Source: Plectrocnemia conspersa
Taxonomy: Eukaryota; Arthropoda; Insecta; Trichoptera; Polycentropodidae
Reading direction: 5' to 3'
Length of the DNA: 64,000 nt
NCBI GenBank assembly: GCA_009617715.1
Contig: VTFK01000152.1
Location: 2,728,001-2,792,000 of the forward strand
Positions 35,081 through 45,863 of the stretch are shown here, in pieces. Every line of letters begins with the position of its first letter. Positions within the stretch are counted from its first letter, which is position 1. The notes under the pieces were generated by a model. The model was not told where the DNA came from. It saw only the letters and a list, made by a program, of their open reading frames with translations, and did not search any database. Position numbers and translations under genes: made by a program.

Positions 35081-35379
35081 TATTAGATAATGCTTTGTGA
35101 TGATGTGATTATTATTAAATTAAATAATTAAAAATAAAGGTGATATATATATCTTATTTTCAATTATGGATTAAAATCTCACACTGACTTTAAATATTTC
35201 ATAAATTTAATGCGCATCGATGATTCAAGAACAAACCGCTGGTTGTTGACGATTTCTTGACTATTCATAGATGTTTCTTGTTGCGTAGACCTTGATTCGC
35301 CCATTATGTGTACCTTATTCAGATTCTCGATTCTATTTTTAAAGATAACGAACGCTCCAATTCAAACCCGATGTCGTAA

Positions 35380-35930
35380 GCGTCATAACCACCCATTCAA
35401 TGCATGATCACAAAGGGACTGAAAAAAAGTCGCTTATGGGGCCACCCTCGTCTATTGTGCTTGCATACAAACGATCCTCGCATGGAAACGTTTCGTTCAT
35501 CAGGAAAATACGTTTCAGCTCTCTGGGAAACCGCTGCGGCCATTTAAGATAATGGAAGGTGGACTTTCGCCTAGTGATTTAGGTCCACCCGCCCCCCATT
35601 TGTGTTATCATATTTTTTCTCCGGCTGCGTTTGCACTTTCAGCCGTGTGCAGCTTTTAACGTTTCAACCCTTTCGCCGTGGTCATATTTTCCTGTTAGCG
35701 TCTCGCGAATACGCTCGAGAGGCATTCGTTCAAGTCGGCGGTGCGGTTTAATCAAGAGCTTTCATTAAAAATGTTTGGAAACAATCTTCGCAAACGTCAT
35801 GGGAGATTAGCTCTATTTGGCTTTCAAAAATAAATATGACCGCCTCCCCTCGTTTTTGGGAAAAAGGCTTTCAATCTTTCAAACCCTGAGGGTATGTTTT
35901 TTTAAACGCGCATATTCACTGTAACCATTC
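35380..35930. promoter_or_regulatory. candidate regulatory island 9
   Basis: GC-balanced, with no open frame of note. A GGTCCACCCGCCCCCC patch lies at about 35,582-35,597. It adjoins a tandem repeat on its right. Regulatory function is inferred. Confidence 0.3.
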
Positions 35931-36595
35931 AATAAAATGACACTTTTCTAGAATCAAACTATTATCTACAAATGAATCATGGTTCCAAAATATATTTCTA
36001 AATTATATCACTATTAGACTTTTAACTTGTGAACTTAAGAACGACTGTTTTTGGATCTTAAGAACAGAGAATTTAATATTCTAATAACTGTTTAATCTAT
36101 CAAAGTCCTAAACACTCTTATAGTTAGTGCTTAATATTTAACCGCACTTAAATGCATATCAAAGCAATTTAAAAAAAATAATTCCAAACCTTCCACTATG
36201 CCTTTCTTTATTGTATATGAACGTTACTACTTTTAACTTTAAATATATAAAAAAGAGTGACTTTTCTAGAATCAAATTAATATCTAAAAGTGATTCCTGA
36301 TTCCAAAAAAAATTTCTAAAGAATATCACCTTGAGACAATAAACTTATGAACCTTAAAATGAGCTTCTTTTTTAGATCTTAGGACGCAGAATCATATATT
36401 TTCATGACTGATTAATTAGTTAATGTGCTAAACATAACATTATTCCATATCAATGCAATTTTTAAAAAAATATTTTAAACCTTTCACTTTGCCTTTCTTT
36501 CTTACATATGAACGTCACTACTTTAAACATTAAATATATTTTTTTAAATAAGTGACTTTTCTAGAATCAAATTAATATCTATAAGTGAATGTGTT
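35931..36595 (+). repeat. tandem repeat, ~300-bp unit, two units plus a partial third
   Basis: The block CTTTTCTAGAATCAAA begins at 35,943, 36,261 and 36,556, giving periods of 318 and 295 bp. Within units, AATGCATATCAAAGCAATTT, ACCTTCCACTATGCCTTTCT and ATGAACGTTACTACTTT recur with mismatches. The third unit is cut off at about 36,595, where a module X copy begins. It is non-coding; satellite-like. Confidence 0.8.
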
Positions 36596-36619
36596 TTTTT
36601 AGTCCGTTCAAAAGTCCAA

Positions 36620-36944
36620 ATACTTTTCACTATCTTTATACCAGCGAAAATATAATTTAACTGATTAACACTAGTGAGATTATATGTTGCTCTAAAATAT
36701 CCATAAAACTCAACTTCACAGTTGCGAAACGTCCATTTGCTGTTCAAACCTAAACCTAACCTAATAAAAAGTTCTAAAACTAAACTAAGCCCACTCATCT
36801 CTCAGCGGAAAATAAACAAAGAGCAAACAGATGTCGCATCTCGCATATTGCTCTATAGTTGGTCTGCACTATGTTATAAACATATTGTAGCTATTTTTAC
36901 CGACATTACTTCTTGACTTCTGATATGAAAGTTTTGATCAAAGT
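36620..36944 (+). repeat. module X copy
   Basis: The order CAGCGAAAATATAATTTAAC, GTTGCGAAACGTCCATTTGC, AAACCTAAACCTAACC, GCATATTGCTCTATAGTT matches 56,950-57,300 and, inverted, 29,150-29,400. It directly precedes hairpin B2. Confidence 0.75.
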
Positions 36945-37180
36945 CTATTCAAACTGAATTTTGGTCAATAGTAGGGCGCAAAAACAATTATCACTTCTCA
37001 GAAGGCAAAAATTCACGTCAAAAGCAATAAAATCGTGTCGGGGAACGCTCGGTAACGAGCGTTCCCACTGCGACGGCGACGACACGATTTTATTGCTTTT
37101 GACGTGGATTTTTGACTTCTGAGAAGGGATAATTGTTTTTTGCGCTCTCCTATTGGGCAAAATTTGGTTTATATGTTCCT
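36945..37180. repeat. family B hairpin, copy B2
   Basis: The arms are near-perfect complements with the centre at about 37,060, where GGAACGCTCGGTAACGAGCG is itself palindromic. Arm blocks are the same as in B1. Open frames through it are mirror artefacts of the hairpin. Confidence 0.9.
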
Positions 37181-37184
37181 TACT

Positions 37185-37497
37185 TAATTTGTAATCTATT
37201 AGAGGCCTTTTGGTGTTGCTTTTAGTGTGATTATTTTAACGTTATGGCAACACTAACGTATTTTTTAATAGTCAATTTTGCATTTTATTGTACCATAGCT
37301 CAGTATAATAAAAAAAACATAGCTTATAATAGTTGCATTGATCTTGAAAGTCTAATAAAAAAAACTGTGCAAATTTCAAGACACTAGAGCTCACAGCACA
37401 AGAGTTTTTGTTGCTTTATATTTTACAAGATTGCCGAAACCTAATGGAACAAAAACCCAATATTGAGTTACTTTATCGGGTTTTTAATCTAAATCTC
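37185..37497 (+). repeat. module Y copy
   Basis: ATTTGTAATCTATTAGAGGC to GGGTTTTTAATCTAAATCTC is nearly identical to 57,551-57,866. It contains GTTATGGCAACACTAACG and CAAGACACTAGAGCTCACAG. X, B and Y together form one ~900-bp unit shared by both loci. Confidence 0.85.
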
Positions 37498-37500
37498 TGC

Positions 37501-38215
37501 TAGGGCTTGTCCGAAAAAAACGGTTTTCATTTTTTTTACAAGTCAAAAACCGGTTAACTGGTTTTAATTGTCTTTAAAAAGTTTAGATATTTCGTATGTT
37601 TTAACATTTTATTTTACAATAAAAATAATATGTATATATGTATTTCTTCAAAATTATCTCATAAAACGATTAGTAATTACTTATACTTTTATTATCACAT
37701 TTTATATTAGTATTTTTAATGAATATTTTTAAAAATTATTGTTTACTGGTTTTAATAAAAATATTACAGTAGCTTTTATAAATTTGTAGGCACAATATTA
37801 TGTGACATACAGGAGTACATATTATGTACTAAAAAAAACCATATTTTTAGTAATTTTTTTTCATCGAATCCAATACCTTTATAGTGTATTTAATATATTT
37901 AGTATTTACACAATAGGTTAAGAACTTCTATATTATTTTTAAAATAAGTTTTAAGACATAACTAACATTGTACCCTTGGAAAAATCAACAATAAGTATAC
38001 AAAAATATTATAGATTATGTACTGCTCAAAAATGTTGTTGTATTTTATAAAAACAGACTGAATAAAATAGTTATTATTTTACTCAGTATTTGCTTTAGAA
38101 GCGTTTCAAAGCGCATCTTGCAATTGTATAGATGACATTAAGATTAGCATACTTGTAGAGATTTCAACTGAGCGTTTGCAATTATTGTATAAAAGTAAAA
38201 ATACACAGTTAACGA
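37501..38215. other. AT-rich stretch beginning with a possible hAT terminus
   Basis: Exactly where the shared Y module ends, the sequence reads TAGGGCTTGTCCGAAAAAAA, then an AACCGGTTAACTGGTT palindrome-like stretch, resembling some hAT termini. No partner end is found. The rest is AT-rich and featureless. Confidence 0.3.
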
Positions 38216-38720
38216 CCCAGGCTTTTGTATAAAATGCAAAAAATAAATCACAATCGCCCAGACAGTCTTCGAGTTCATTTCACCTCGGTCGAGTTAATAA
38301 AACTCATTTAAGAAGATATCACTTGAACAAAAAAAAGTACGAGAGCCGGTAATGGAGTGTCTCTTGGATCTATTTCCCCGCGATTGTTTCCCGTCGGAAA
38401 TTGAAACGAAACCGAACTGGAAGGGAAATTAAATAGATTTACAGACACACCGAAAGACAGACAGACACACAGATGCGTTATTAGTTGGACCGTCAAATAC
38501 ATATTAACAAAAATTGGCCATTGATCAGCTAATATCCGAGGGGCGAGACCGGAAAATTGAAATGGCGAAATGCACATATGGAAAATGCAATTATACATGT
38601 TGCGAATCTCTCACATCGACGCCTCGACCGGCGTCATCTCAAAGCATCTGATTGAACATGGTGGGAATTGGCCAGTTTGGATAGACTAATCGATTAGTCA
38701 GTTTAGTGAATGGGGGAGAT
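38216..38720. promoter_or_regulatory. candidate regulatory island 10 with a paired homeodomain site
   Basis: Balanced composition. A perfect 16-bp palindrome, GACTAATCGATTAGTC, lies at 38,684-38,699. Its TAATCGATTA core is an inverted pair of homeodomain half-sites (TAATC, the K50/Otd-Bicoid type, also TAAT-N2-ATTA). The minus frame 38,308-38,598 shows no family or splice support. Confidence 0.4.
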
Positions 38721-39590
38721 TTATGTATTCATTAAAATATTATACAAAATGTCTGGCGTATAATTATTATCTATTAGTGAAAACATATTTGGGCAGGCCA
38801 GAAATAATATTTGATCTTTTTAATAACGTCAATCTATCTCACGTTTGATGTACCAGTGTACTTGTCACCAAACTTTCCCAAACAAAGCTATAACTGTAAT
38901 GACCGAGAAGCGAGCAAATATTTGCAGTAGGGTGTTAACTTAGTGTTGATAATTATTAGACTGACAGTTCAGTTGCCAACATGCTCAAAACCCGATTTTT
39001 TTGACTAGAAAAATAATTATAGTAGCAGTGATGGTATTCTGTGAAAATTATTCATCAATAGTTTTTTCAACTAGGCGAGACTATTAAAGCATAATTATTT
39101 TTTAGATAAATTAAAATATACATAGACAATTAGGCATAAATTAAAAAAAAATCGAAACGATATTGGTCCATGATAATGAAAGGCTTCACTAAACAAATGT
39201 TGCAAAATTAAACGAATTAGAATAAATTATTTTTTACTCATCCACCATATACCCCTGACCTTTCCCTTAAAATAAATATAGTTTTAAATATTAGTACTAA
39301 TTTATTCGATACACTAAATTCATCAAAATAATATATAAAAAATCAGATTTTTATCAACAAGAGAGTCATTAATAATTAAATCGTGGAAAATGCCGTGGAA
39401 TAAAATTGTTCTATAAAACCTAACCTAAAATAAATAATACATTCATTACAAATATAAAATATTTTTTTTTTTATTTAAATTAGTATTTTTTGATTCATTA
39501 AATTCTAGCAGTTTTTTTTTTTTTTTTGACTGAAACTAATGAATAAATTTGAGTTAGTGTGCAATATATATATAAAATACAATATCTTAT
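38721..39590. other. AT-rich stretch
   Basis: No gene or repeat is recognised; poly(T) at 39,515-39,528. Confidence 0.45.
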
Positions 39591-39722
39591 AAATTAGAGC
39601 AAATTTTTCTTCAACTTCAATCCAGTTACCGGCGAGTCTTTTTTAATCCATACCGGTCGAAAAATAGAAAAAGTGCTTTCTATACCAACAGGGGTACGGA
39701 TGGACCCCAGAACTGTTGTCAT
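39591..39722 (-). pseudogene. hAT transposase C-terminal fragment
   Basis: The minus strand encodes VGIESTFSIFRPVWIKKDSP followed by VTGLKLKKNLL. This follows the hAT dimerisation block (P..E..FS..G.....KR..L....L.KLLF). It is about 40 codons long and ends in stops. The similarity is short, so hAT is likely rather than certain. It is not a copy of family D. Confidence 0.45.
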
Positions 39723-40674
39723 TTTCTTATAAATAATCGTTTTCAAATACGATCTTCTATATTTCATTATTAAAATATGGCAAAATACTTTTTTTTTTTT
39801 TAGTCTAAAAAATAAATAAAGGCATATTGATTTATTCGGCCATCAAAAAATAAAATAATAATAAATTAAGATTGATTTATTATTAAATTTATTTCTACTA
39901 ATTCTGTAATTATTTATCTCTGTATATAATTACAGAATTATTCTGTAATTTGATTGATATAATTTTAGTTGAAAAATATAATTTTTGATTTTAAAAATAT
40001 ATAACTAAAATATCGACAACTAATAATAATTAAAATTAAATAAAAATTAAATTAATATTTATCATGAAATTAATTCCTTTTTCTTTCTAATATACTAATA
40101 TATGGATATTAGCAGTTATATGTTGTTGTTAATTTATAGAGTCCATCAAAGCATATTATTTTTTTAATTATTGCTTTTATAGGAACATAAGAACTTTATT
40201 ACACTAATATTTCCGTACAATTTTTTGCTAATTTTTTTAATTATTTGCATATTTTTATTATTTCATCACAATAATAACATCGATAATTAATCAGCTCGAA
40301 ATTCACCGTGAGATTAGTAACAGATAACAGACACGATAGGTATTGAAAAACGTTATAAACTAATGTAGTAAAAAATCGAAACATGTTAACCAATTATTAA
40401 TACTATAATTATAGATTTTATTTCAATGCCAATAAATCATTTTTAAAAGTATTGCATGATTCTTCCCGGGCGAATTTTTTTAAAGTTATTGTTAAAAACG
40501 ATTTGTTTTTTATTAATTTATAGTACATAATCCAACTATAACGTAAAAAATATTTTATTGTAGGTAATTTTTTTTTTTATTACTAAAAAATATTGAGAGC
40601 CACTGTCAAAATAAATAAATAACCAAAGAAAAACAGTTTAACTCATAACTTAGTAGAATAATGTTGTTAGAAAT
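39723..40674. other. very AT-rich stretch
   Basis: Nothing is recognised. A 13-bp inverted repeat (ATTCTGTAATTAT and its complement, about 39,901-39,946) is the only local structure. Confidence 0.45.
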
Positions 40675-41060
40675 GTCACTCGCATGTGTTTGCACGCCCG
40701 GGATCAGATTTCTTCTTCTAACGATATTATTTTTTTCAATTCGAGTTGGCATGCATATGTGCGCTCGCCCAAAATGGTACACTTTTTTGCGATCATATGT
40801 GAGCGCGCACCCATGAAGCGACTTAAGTTCATGAAAAATGAATTACTAGTGTTACTCCATTCCGAGCAAGCGTATGTTTTTCCAGTCTAATTAACTGTTT
40901 GTATAGTCAAATCTATTTTTCTTTTCCTAATGCGCTTTTAAATATCGGTTTCAATGACACAATGTTAGTAGGCTCTTTGGACCTTAGTTTCGAGATATGT
41001 TTAGTGAATTTGCGCTTAGAGTCCAGGCATTTGATGCTCGCAATCCATTTAATGCACTTT
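40675..41060. other. unassigned mixed segment
   Basis: GC-balanced patches with GCATATGTGCGCTCGC and CATATGTGAGCGCGCAC, a partial direct repetition. The open frame 40,684-40,890 has no family match. It may be a small regulatory island. Confidence 0.2.
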
Positions 41061-41174
41061 TTTGTCTGCTTGTTTTAAAAAAAATGTTTTATTTTTATTT
41101 TTATTTAATAAAGTAATGATTTAAGTTTTGTAAAGATCGTAGATTATTTTGTAAATTAATTTAAATTTGTTTGG

Positions 41175-41460
41175 GACCGTCAAAATGACGGCTGTTTCGT
41201 CAGTATACATTGATAAGGCTGAATGTCATTATATATATATAATAGAATGAATAGGAACGGCCCGGGCAAACTACCCTGTGAGACCCTATAATAAATATCA
41301 TTATTACCGAAACAACATAGCTTCAACCTTTCATATATGAGCATTTTATAAGTATACAAAAATCAGAGCATTTATATTTAGATGCTTTACAGATTAAATT
41401 GTGGTATAAAACAGTGTCGAATGCTTTTTCAATATCTAGCGTTAATTATTCTGTTTTTTT
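41175..41460 (-). pseudogene. non-LTR retrotransposon reverse-transcriptase relic
   Basis: Read on the minus strand, three RT landmarks appear in order. LDIEKAFDTVLYH (motif A, 41,441-41,405) comes first, then VSQGSLPGPFLFI (the GVPQGS.LGPLLF block, about 41,286-41,247), then MYTDETAVI (for YADDTAVI, 41,210-41,182). Spacing of about 50 codons between the first two fits Jockey/CR1-type elements. The catalytic YADD reads YTDE, and stops and frame changes are present. No 5' or 3' end of the element is recognisable. Confidence 0.8.
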
Positions 41461-42100
41461 CATATTAAAGTTAATGGAAATTTATTTATTAAAGTCATTT
41501 GTGATAGCTTGATTATTTGATTTTTAAACTATGATGTAAGTTCTGAATACAAACTCAATGACGATATATTGATAGCACCACCATAAATTCTATGCTATAT
41601 GTGTTTATGTATTGTAGATAATACAAATATAGACGGAATCCATTAATCGAATCGTTTTGAGGGCGAAGCAACCAAAACAAACAAAATTAAAATTTCGATT
41701 AATACCCGATTGTCTCGTTCGCTTCGCATATTTATTTTGGTTTCAACGTTTCCCTTGAAAACAATGTGAATGAAATTGATTTGGAATTGTATTGTAAATA
41801 CTATCAACATATTAGAACAGAACAATTAACTTCTGTACACACAGTAGCAGTAAAAAATGAAATAAAAATGTGTATTAATATGTAGATTAAAAAATAAATA
41901 TTAGGATAATAATTATTAAATTCATCATATGGTACAAAAATATTTTAGAATCATATATTACGTGAATATTGTAATTTATGCACGGTTCTCATTCGACGGT
42001 ATAGTGCAGGTAGTAAGTCACGCAATTTCAAACAGAATGGTGCGTTCTTACGTCAATATGTGAAGCCATGAATAAAAATTTGTAGTCTTTCAAAAAATAC
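41461..42100. other. AT-rich stretch
   Basis: No gene recognised. The minus frame 41,643-41,825 is not credible. Confidence 0.4.
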
Positions 42101-42640
42101 AGCGAAACGAAACAGACTATCTAGCGATTCGAACGGTTAGCCCTTTGAATGCTTTAACCGCTTAAGGTCCCGGCGGAGGAGACAGGGGCACCTCCTACAC
42201 CTTGAAAACTTATAATTATAATTAATGCATCCCGGTTGGACAATAGGACGGGGCGAGGGCGGGCCCTTTATCACACTTCCGCGCCATTAATCCGCCGCTC
42301 TGGACGTGCTTCAAAAACATTAAAATCCGCCCAAACACGTGACCCTCCTCTGGCTTCGAAAGGGTTAAATGCGCACTCGGAAAATTGTAACAATAACCAT
42401 TATGCGCCATTTGCACGCGTTTTTTCCTTTGCTACCACTACTGGAAGCATGGTGCCGTGCGACAGGCGGCCGCAGGTAGCCGAGCTAATTAGTGGATTTT
42501 AACCAGGTAATTCCAGACACATAAACCACCTACGCACTCTCCTGCATGCACGTTTACCCTTTGAACGTAATTTTATATTAAACGAGCGTGGCAGATTACT
42601 TTCTGAGACTTTTACTGAAAAATAATTTTTTGGCTTTAAA
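42101..42640. promoter_or_regulatory. candidate regulatory island 11
   Basis: One of the most GC-balanced parts of the window. Overlapping open frames on both strands (42,222-42,502) lack splice borders. GAGCTAATTAGTGG at about 42,481 holds a homeodomain core and CACGTGACC at about 42,335 an E-box. Enhancer or an unrecognised promoter. Confidence 0.35.
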
Positions 42641-42738
42641 CCAACAATTAACCTTTTCGTTTTAAAAACAATGCTTTACGTAAATTTCCGTGACATGGCT
42701 ATCACAAAATAATTTGTAGCTCCTAGCCTAATAGTAAG

Positions 42739-42880
42739 CGCGTGCGGTGAGATACGTTCACTTTCGCTGAGTGAGAGATAAGGGCGCGCATCACATGCGT
42801 TCTGCACGCCAACTTCTTCTCACTCACTCTCGTCACTTAACACGCGAGTGACCGAAAGGGAATATATCTCACCTTACGCG
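42739..42880. mobile_element. MITE family C, complete copy (142 bp)
   Basis: The terminal repeats of about 28 bp (CGCGTGCGGTGAGATA..TTC.CTTTCG) match at roughly 23 of 28 positions in inverted orientation. Inside are GAGTGAGAGATAAGG and CTCGTCACTTAACACGCGAG. The target duplication is unclear. The same core is embedded in family A elements (7,731-7,790; 19,190-19,250) and in the one-ended copy at 21,645. Confidence 0.7.
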
Positions 42881-43380
42881 TCTTATCTGTGACGCAGTAA
42901 AAAAATACTGTGAAGCAGTACTAAATCGAAAATAGGCACGTATATAATATATTCTTCATTAAGAAAATGTTTAAAAAATTTAAATATTTTAAATATTACT
43001 GTTATGTACGCTTAAAGATATAATATATTGTATAAGCTTGAATATATAAGGAATCAAGTGGTTTAAATATCATATAAACATATAATATAATATATTACAT
43101 ATACGATATATTATTTACGATGAACATCGAGTTGAATAATAATTCATAGGATCCTATTAAATTGAAGAAAATATATCAAATCCAATTTCAATTTCAACCT
43201 TCCATTTACTCCAAAAAAGGTGCTTTGTGATCTGAATTTTTTTATCAGATAAAAAGGCTTTCCATATCAATGATCACATGCTTGAGATTTTTAATGTCCT
43301 CTGCTTCCGAGAGCGATAAATCGTATTGATCAAAATGTAATAATGTAAAATTATTTCAATTTGAGAAGCTCTGCCTCTGT
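42881..43380. other. AT-rich stretch
   Basis: No gene; dense ATATAT-type simple sequence at 43,010-43,120. Confidence 0.45.
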
Positions 43381-43690
43381 CGAATAATATAATTTATGTT
43401 AATTTCAGGCACGTACGCCAGAGGTCCCTGAAAAGTTTTTACGACCTTTGACGTCCTCTGGCCGGTCTGCGCGAGGAGAGAGATTTAGTACCAACGACAC
43501 TATTATATCGTCCCTTATCACCAGCGATGGAATCAGATCCGACTGATGAGAGTTTTATGAGATCATGAGGCGTTTGCCTCGTTCCCACGGGCAATCAATC
43601 TCCTCCGGCGAATGACTCTGTGCAATTTCAGCGTCTGACGTCCGTCAATTGTCCGACACTTTTCGGCCATAATGAAAACTGACGCGGCAA
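43381..43690. promoter_or_regulatory. candidate regulatory island 12
   Basis: GC-balanced (GTCCTCTGGCCGGTCTGCGC, GGCAATCAATCTCCTCCGGC). There is no coding frame. It ends near TTTTCGGCCATAATGAAAAC. Regulatory function is inferred. Confidence 0.35.
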
Positions 43691-44055
43691 AACATTCACA
43701 TTTTTATATACCCTTTTATTGCATACCATATATTTTTATGTGCGTTTTTTTTTTTGACAATATCCATGTTATATTTTGGTATGGCAATAGTTTTTATATT
43801 GGTATTTTGGATCTAATGGATAAGTTCGATCTTCATCTATGTGTGCTCGGAGAAGATTGGGTCGCTGATGGATTCCGAGAATGTATTTCCTCTATCCTTT
43901 GCTTTGTATTCATTGAGAATCAACATGTCTTTACTTAGATTTTAAATTGAAAAACAAAAAAAGGAGAGACAATAGATCGATATCAATGAGTATAAGTATA
44001 CCTATCTAATGTTTTTCTATCATAATTTAGAGAAAACATAATAATTCACAAAAAA
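43691..44055. other. AT-rich stretch
   Basis: The open frame 43,672-43,938 shows no family signature and no splice borders. Confidence 0.35.
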
Positions 44056-44149
44056 TATTATCATAACATGTATTATACATAAGTCAAAAATATCATATAA
44101 ATAGTTATATGATATTTTTGATTTATGTATAATACATGTTATGATAATA
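44056..44149. repeat. 94-nt hairpin with 45-bp arms
   Basis: The arms 44,056-44,100 and 44,105-44,149 are complementary at every position except one G-T pair (44,083 with 44,122), with an ATAG loop. The length and pairing are far better than any other local hairpin. It has no terminal-repeat or target-duplication signature of a MITE family seen here. It could fold as a precursor RNA of small-RNA size if transcribed. Confidence 0.9.
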
Positions 44150-44429
44150 ATATCTGTTTTTCTTCATGAATTTTTAAAGCGAAGTACAATTGTTTAGTTT
44201 GTGATAATGGCTGCCATTTCAAAAAATATAGTGTATCAAGCTACTTTACTAAATTAATCTAGATATTTACAAAATCTATTTTAAAATCAAAAAAAAAATT
44301 AAAAAATAATTATACTTTGATAAAATAAGCCCTAGAAAAAAGTAGAAAGCGTTTTATTAAAATAAAATTTTAATTTAATTAGAATTAAAAAAACATTATT
44401 TTTATTTTCAGTAATGTATGTAGGCATTC

Positions 44430-45357
44430 TGATTTTTCGAGAAATTTTGATGAATAAAAAAATGTATGTATTAAAGTACATATTGCAGATACATTAAAAT
44501 CAAACATCCTCTTTTTTTTTGTTAAAAAAAATCGGCCGTGGGAAAATTCCTCTCGTTTCGTATTGTGTTGATTTAAACGACAATAAAGCTTTAAATAGGC
44601 GTTGTTAATTATTTTTAATTATTTTCCATTAATTCGTAAGATATTGGTTTTCTTACACTACTCTCTGTAATACTGAAAGAAGTGTCTTTCTCTAATGTTG
44701 CGCCAATGATAAATTATTAATTTCTCTAATGTCGCGAATTCGTCAAGTCATTAAAAAATCTGCGATTAATTTCTTTCCACATTTTACATATTTCTGCTTT
44801 TTAAGAACAATTAAAGAAATCAATATTTTTTGACTGGTGAATGATTATGGATTTTGCAAATATTTAATTAATGACATTCGATTAAATATTTTTTTTTTAA
44901 TTGCCCGTTGAAATTTCTAGCCTAGCTCAGAATTGATATTTTCCGATTGTCTTAACAAAATATTTAAGGCCCTTCTGGCTGTCAATAATAATCATGAGAC
45001 AATTGTCAATAACAGCTGTTACTATTTTACAAAAGCTATACACAAAAAATTTTTTTTTTGGAATCGGATCGAAAAAGAAAAATACCCCTAAATCGATATG
45101 CATTATGCCAATTCTTAAATCACCAAAGCAAAGATAAAGCCGCCGGCCGGTTAGAGTAATAGAAAATCGAAAAAAAATGTAGGTCATTGAAATACTTTTG
45201 GTCTTCCGAAAAAGTATGCATATTTTCAAACATCTGGCACAAACACCTTCGGAAAAATGTATTATCTGAATGTCTTCTTTTATTATATAGGCAAAAAAAT
45301 GGCGATTTCGAGTATTAAAAATTTGTAAACAATTTTTTGTCATTCCCAGACCCCTAT
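44430..45357 (-). mobile_element. family D hAT-type transposon relic, copy D2
   Basis: On the minus strand it starts with TAGGGGTCTGGGAATG at about 45,356, the same terminus as D1. A long open frame (45,343 to 44,927, 138 codons) includes SITLTGRRLYLCFGDLRIG, collinear with D1 but without D1's internal duplication. The hAT C-terminal remnant follows toward 44,430 in more decayed form. Stops lie between the parts. Confidence 0.6.
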
Positions 45358-45863
45358 TAAAACCTTCTTTTTGTTCAATTCTCAGGGGATCAATAATTAT
45401 TGCATCTCAAAAACAAAACATTTTTTAATTTTATTTTTGTATTTTAATTTTTATAATAAAACAATTAAATTTTTAGCGTAGTTAAAATTATTTTTTTTTT
45501 TTATAGCCGCCAATTTCAAACAAATATTACAGATTTTATTTTGAGGCAACTACGATTTCAAAAACTGTTATATTCCTTATAATTATATATATTTTTCATT
45601 TTAATTACTATAGTTAAACATGTTTTATTTTCTTCTCTGTGATTTATTTATACAAATATATGACTTTTTATTCACCGCCATTTTGAAACAAAATGGTGGA
45701 ACAGGCTGCCTAACAAACTTATTCGTGATATTCATAAGGTATATTTTTTAAAGTAGCATATCTATGTGATTAAAACTACAACAGTCAACTGGAGATATTC
45801 GATAATATTTCATTTAAATATTTTTAAGTCGCATTATGAGTCATTTTGCGATAGGTAATATTC
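45358..45863. other. AT-rich stretch between D2 and A4
   Basis: No gene or repeat is recognised. Confidence 0.4.

Noticed and set aside
36945..37160. Minus-strand open frame shared in sequence with 57,236-57,526
   Set aside because: It runs through the arms of family B hairpins; the similarity is that of the repeat, not of a protein gene.
42222..42502. Overlapping plus and minus open frames
   Set aside because: Same reasoning as for the 23.4-kb island; best read as regulatory DNA.
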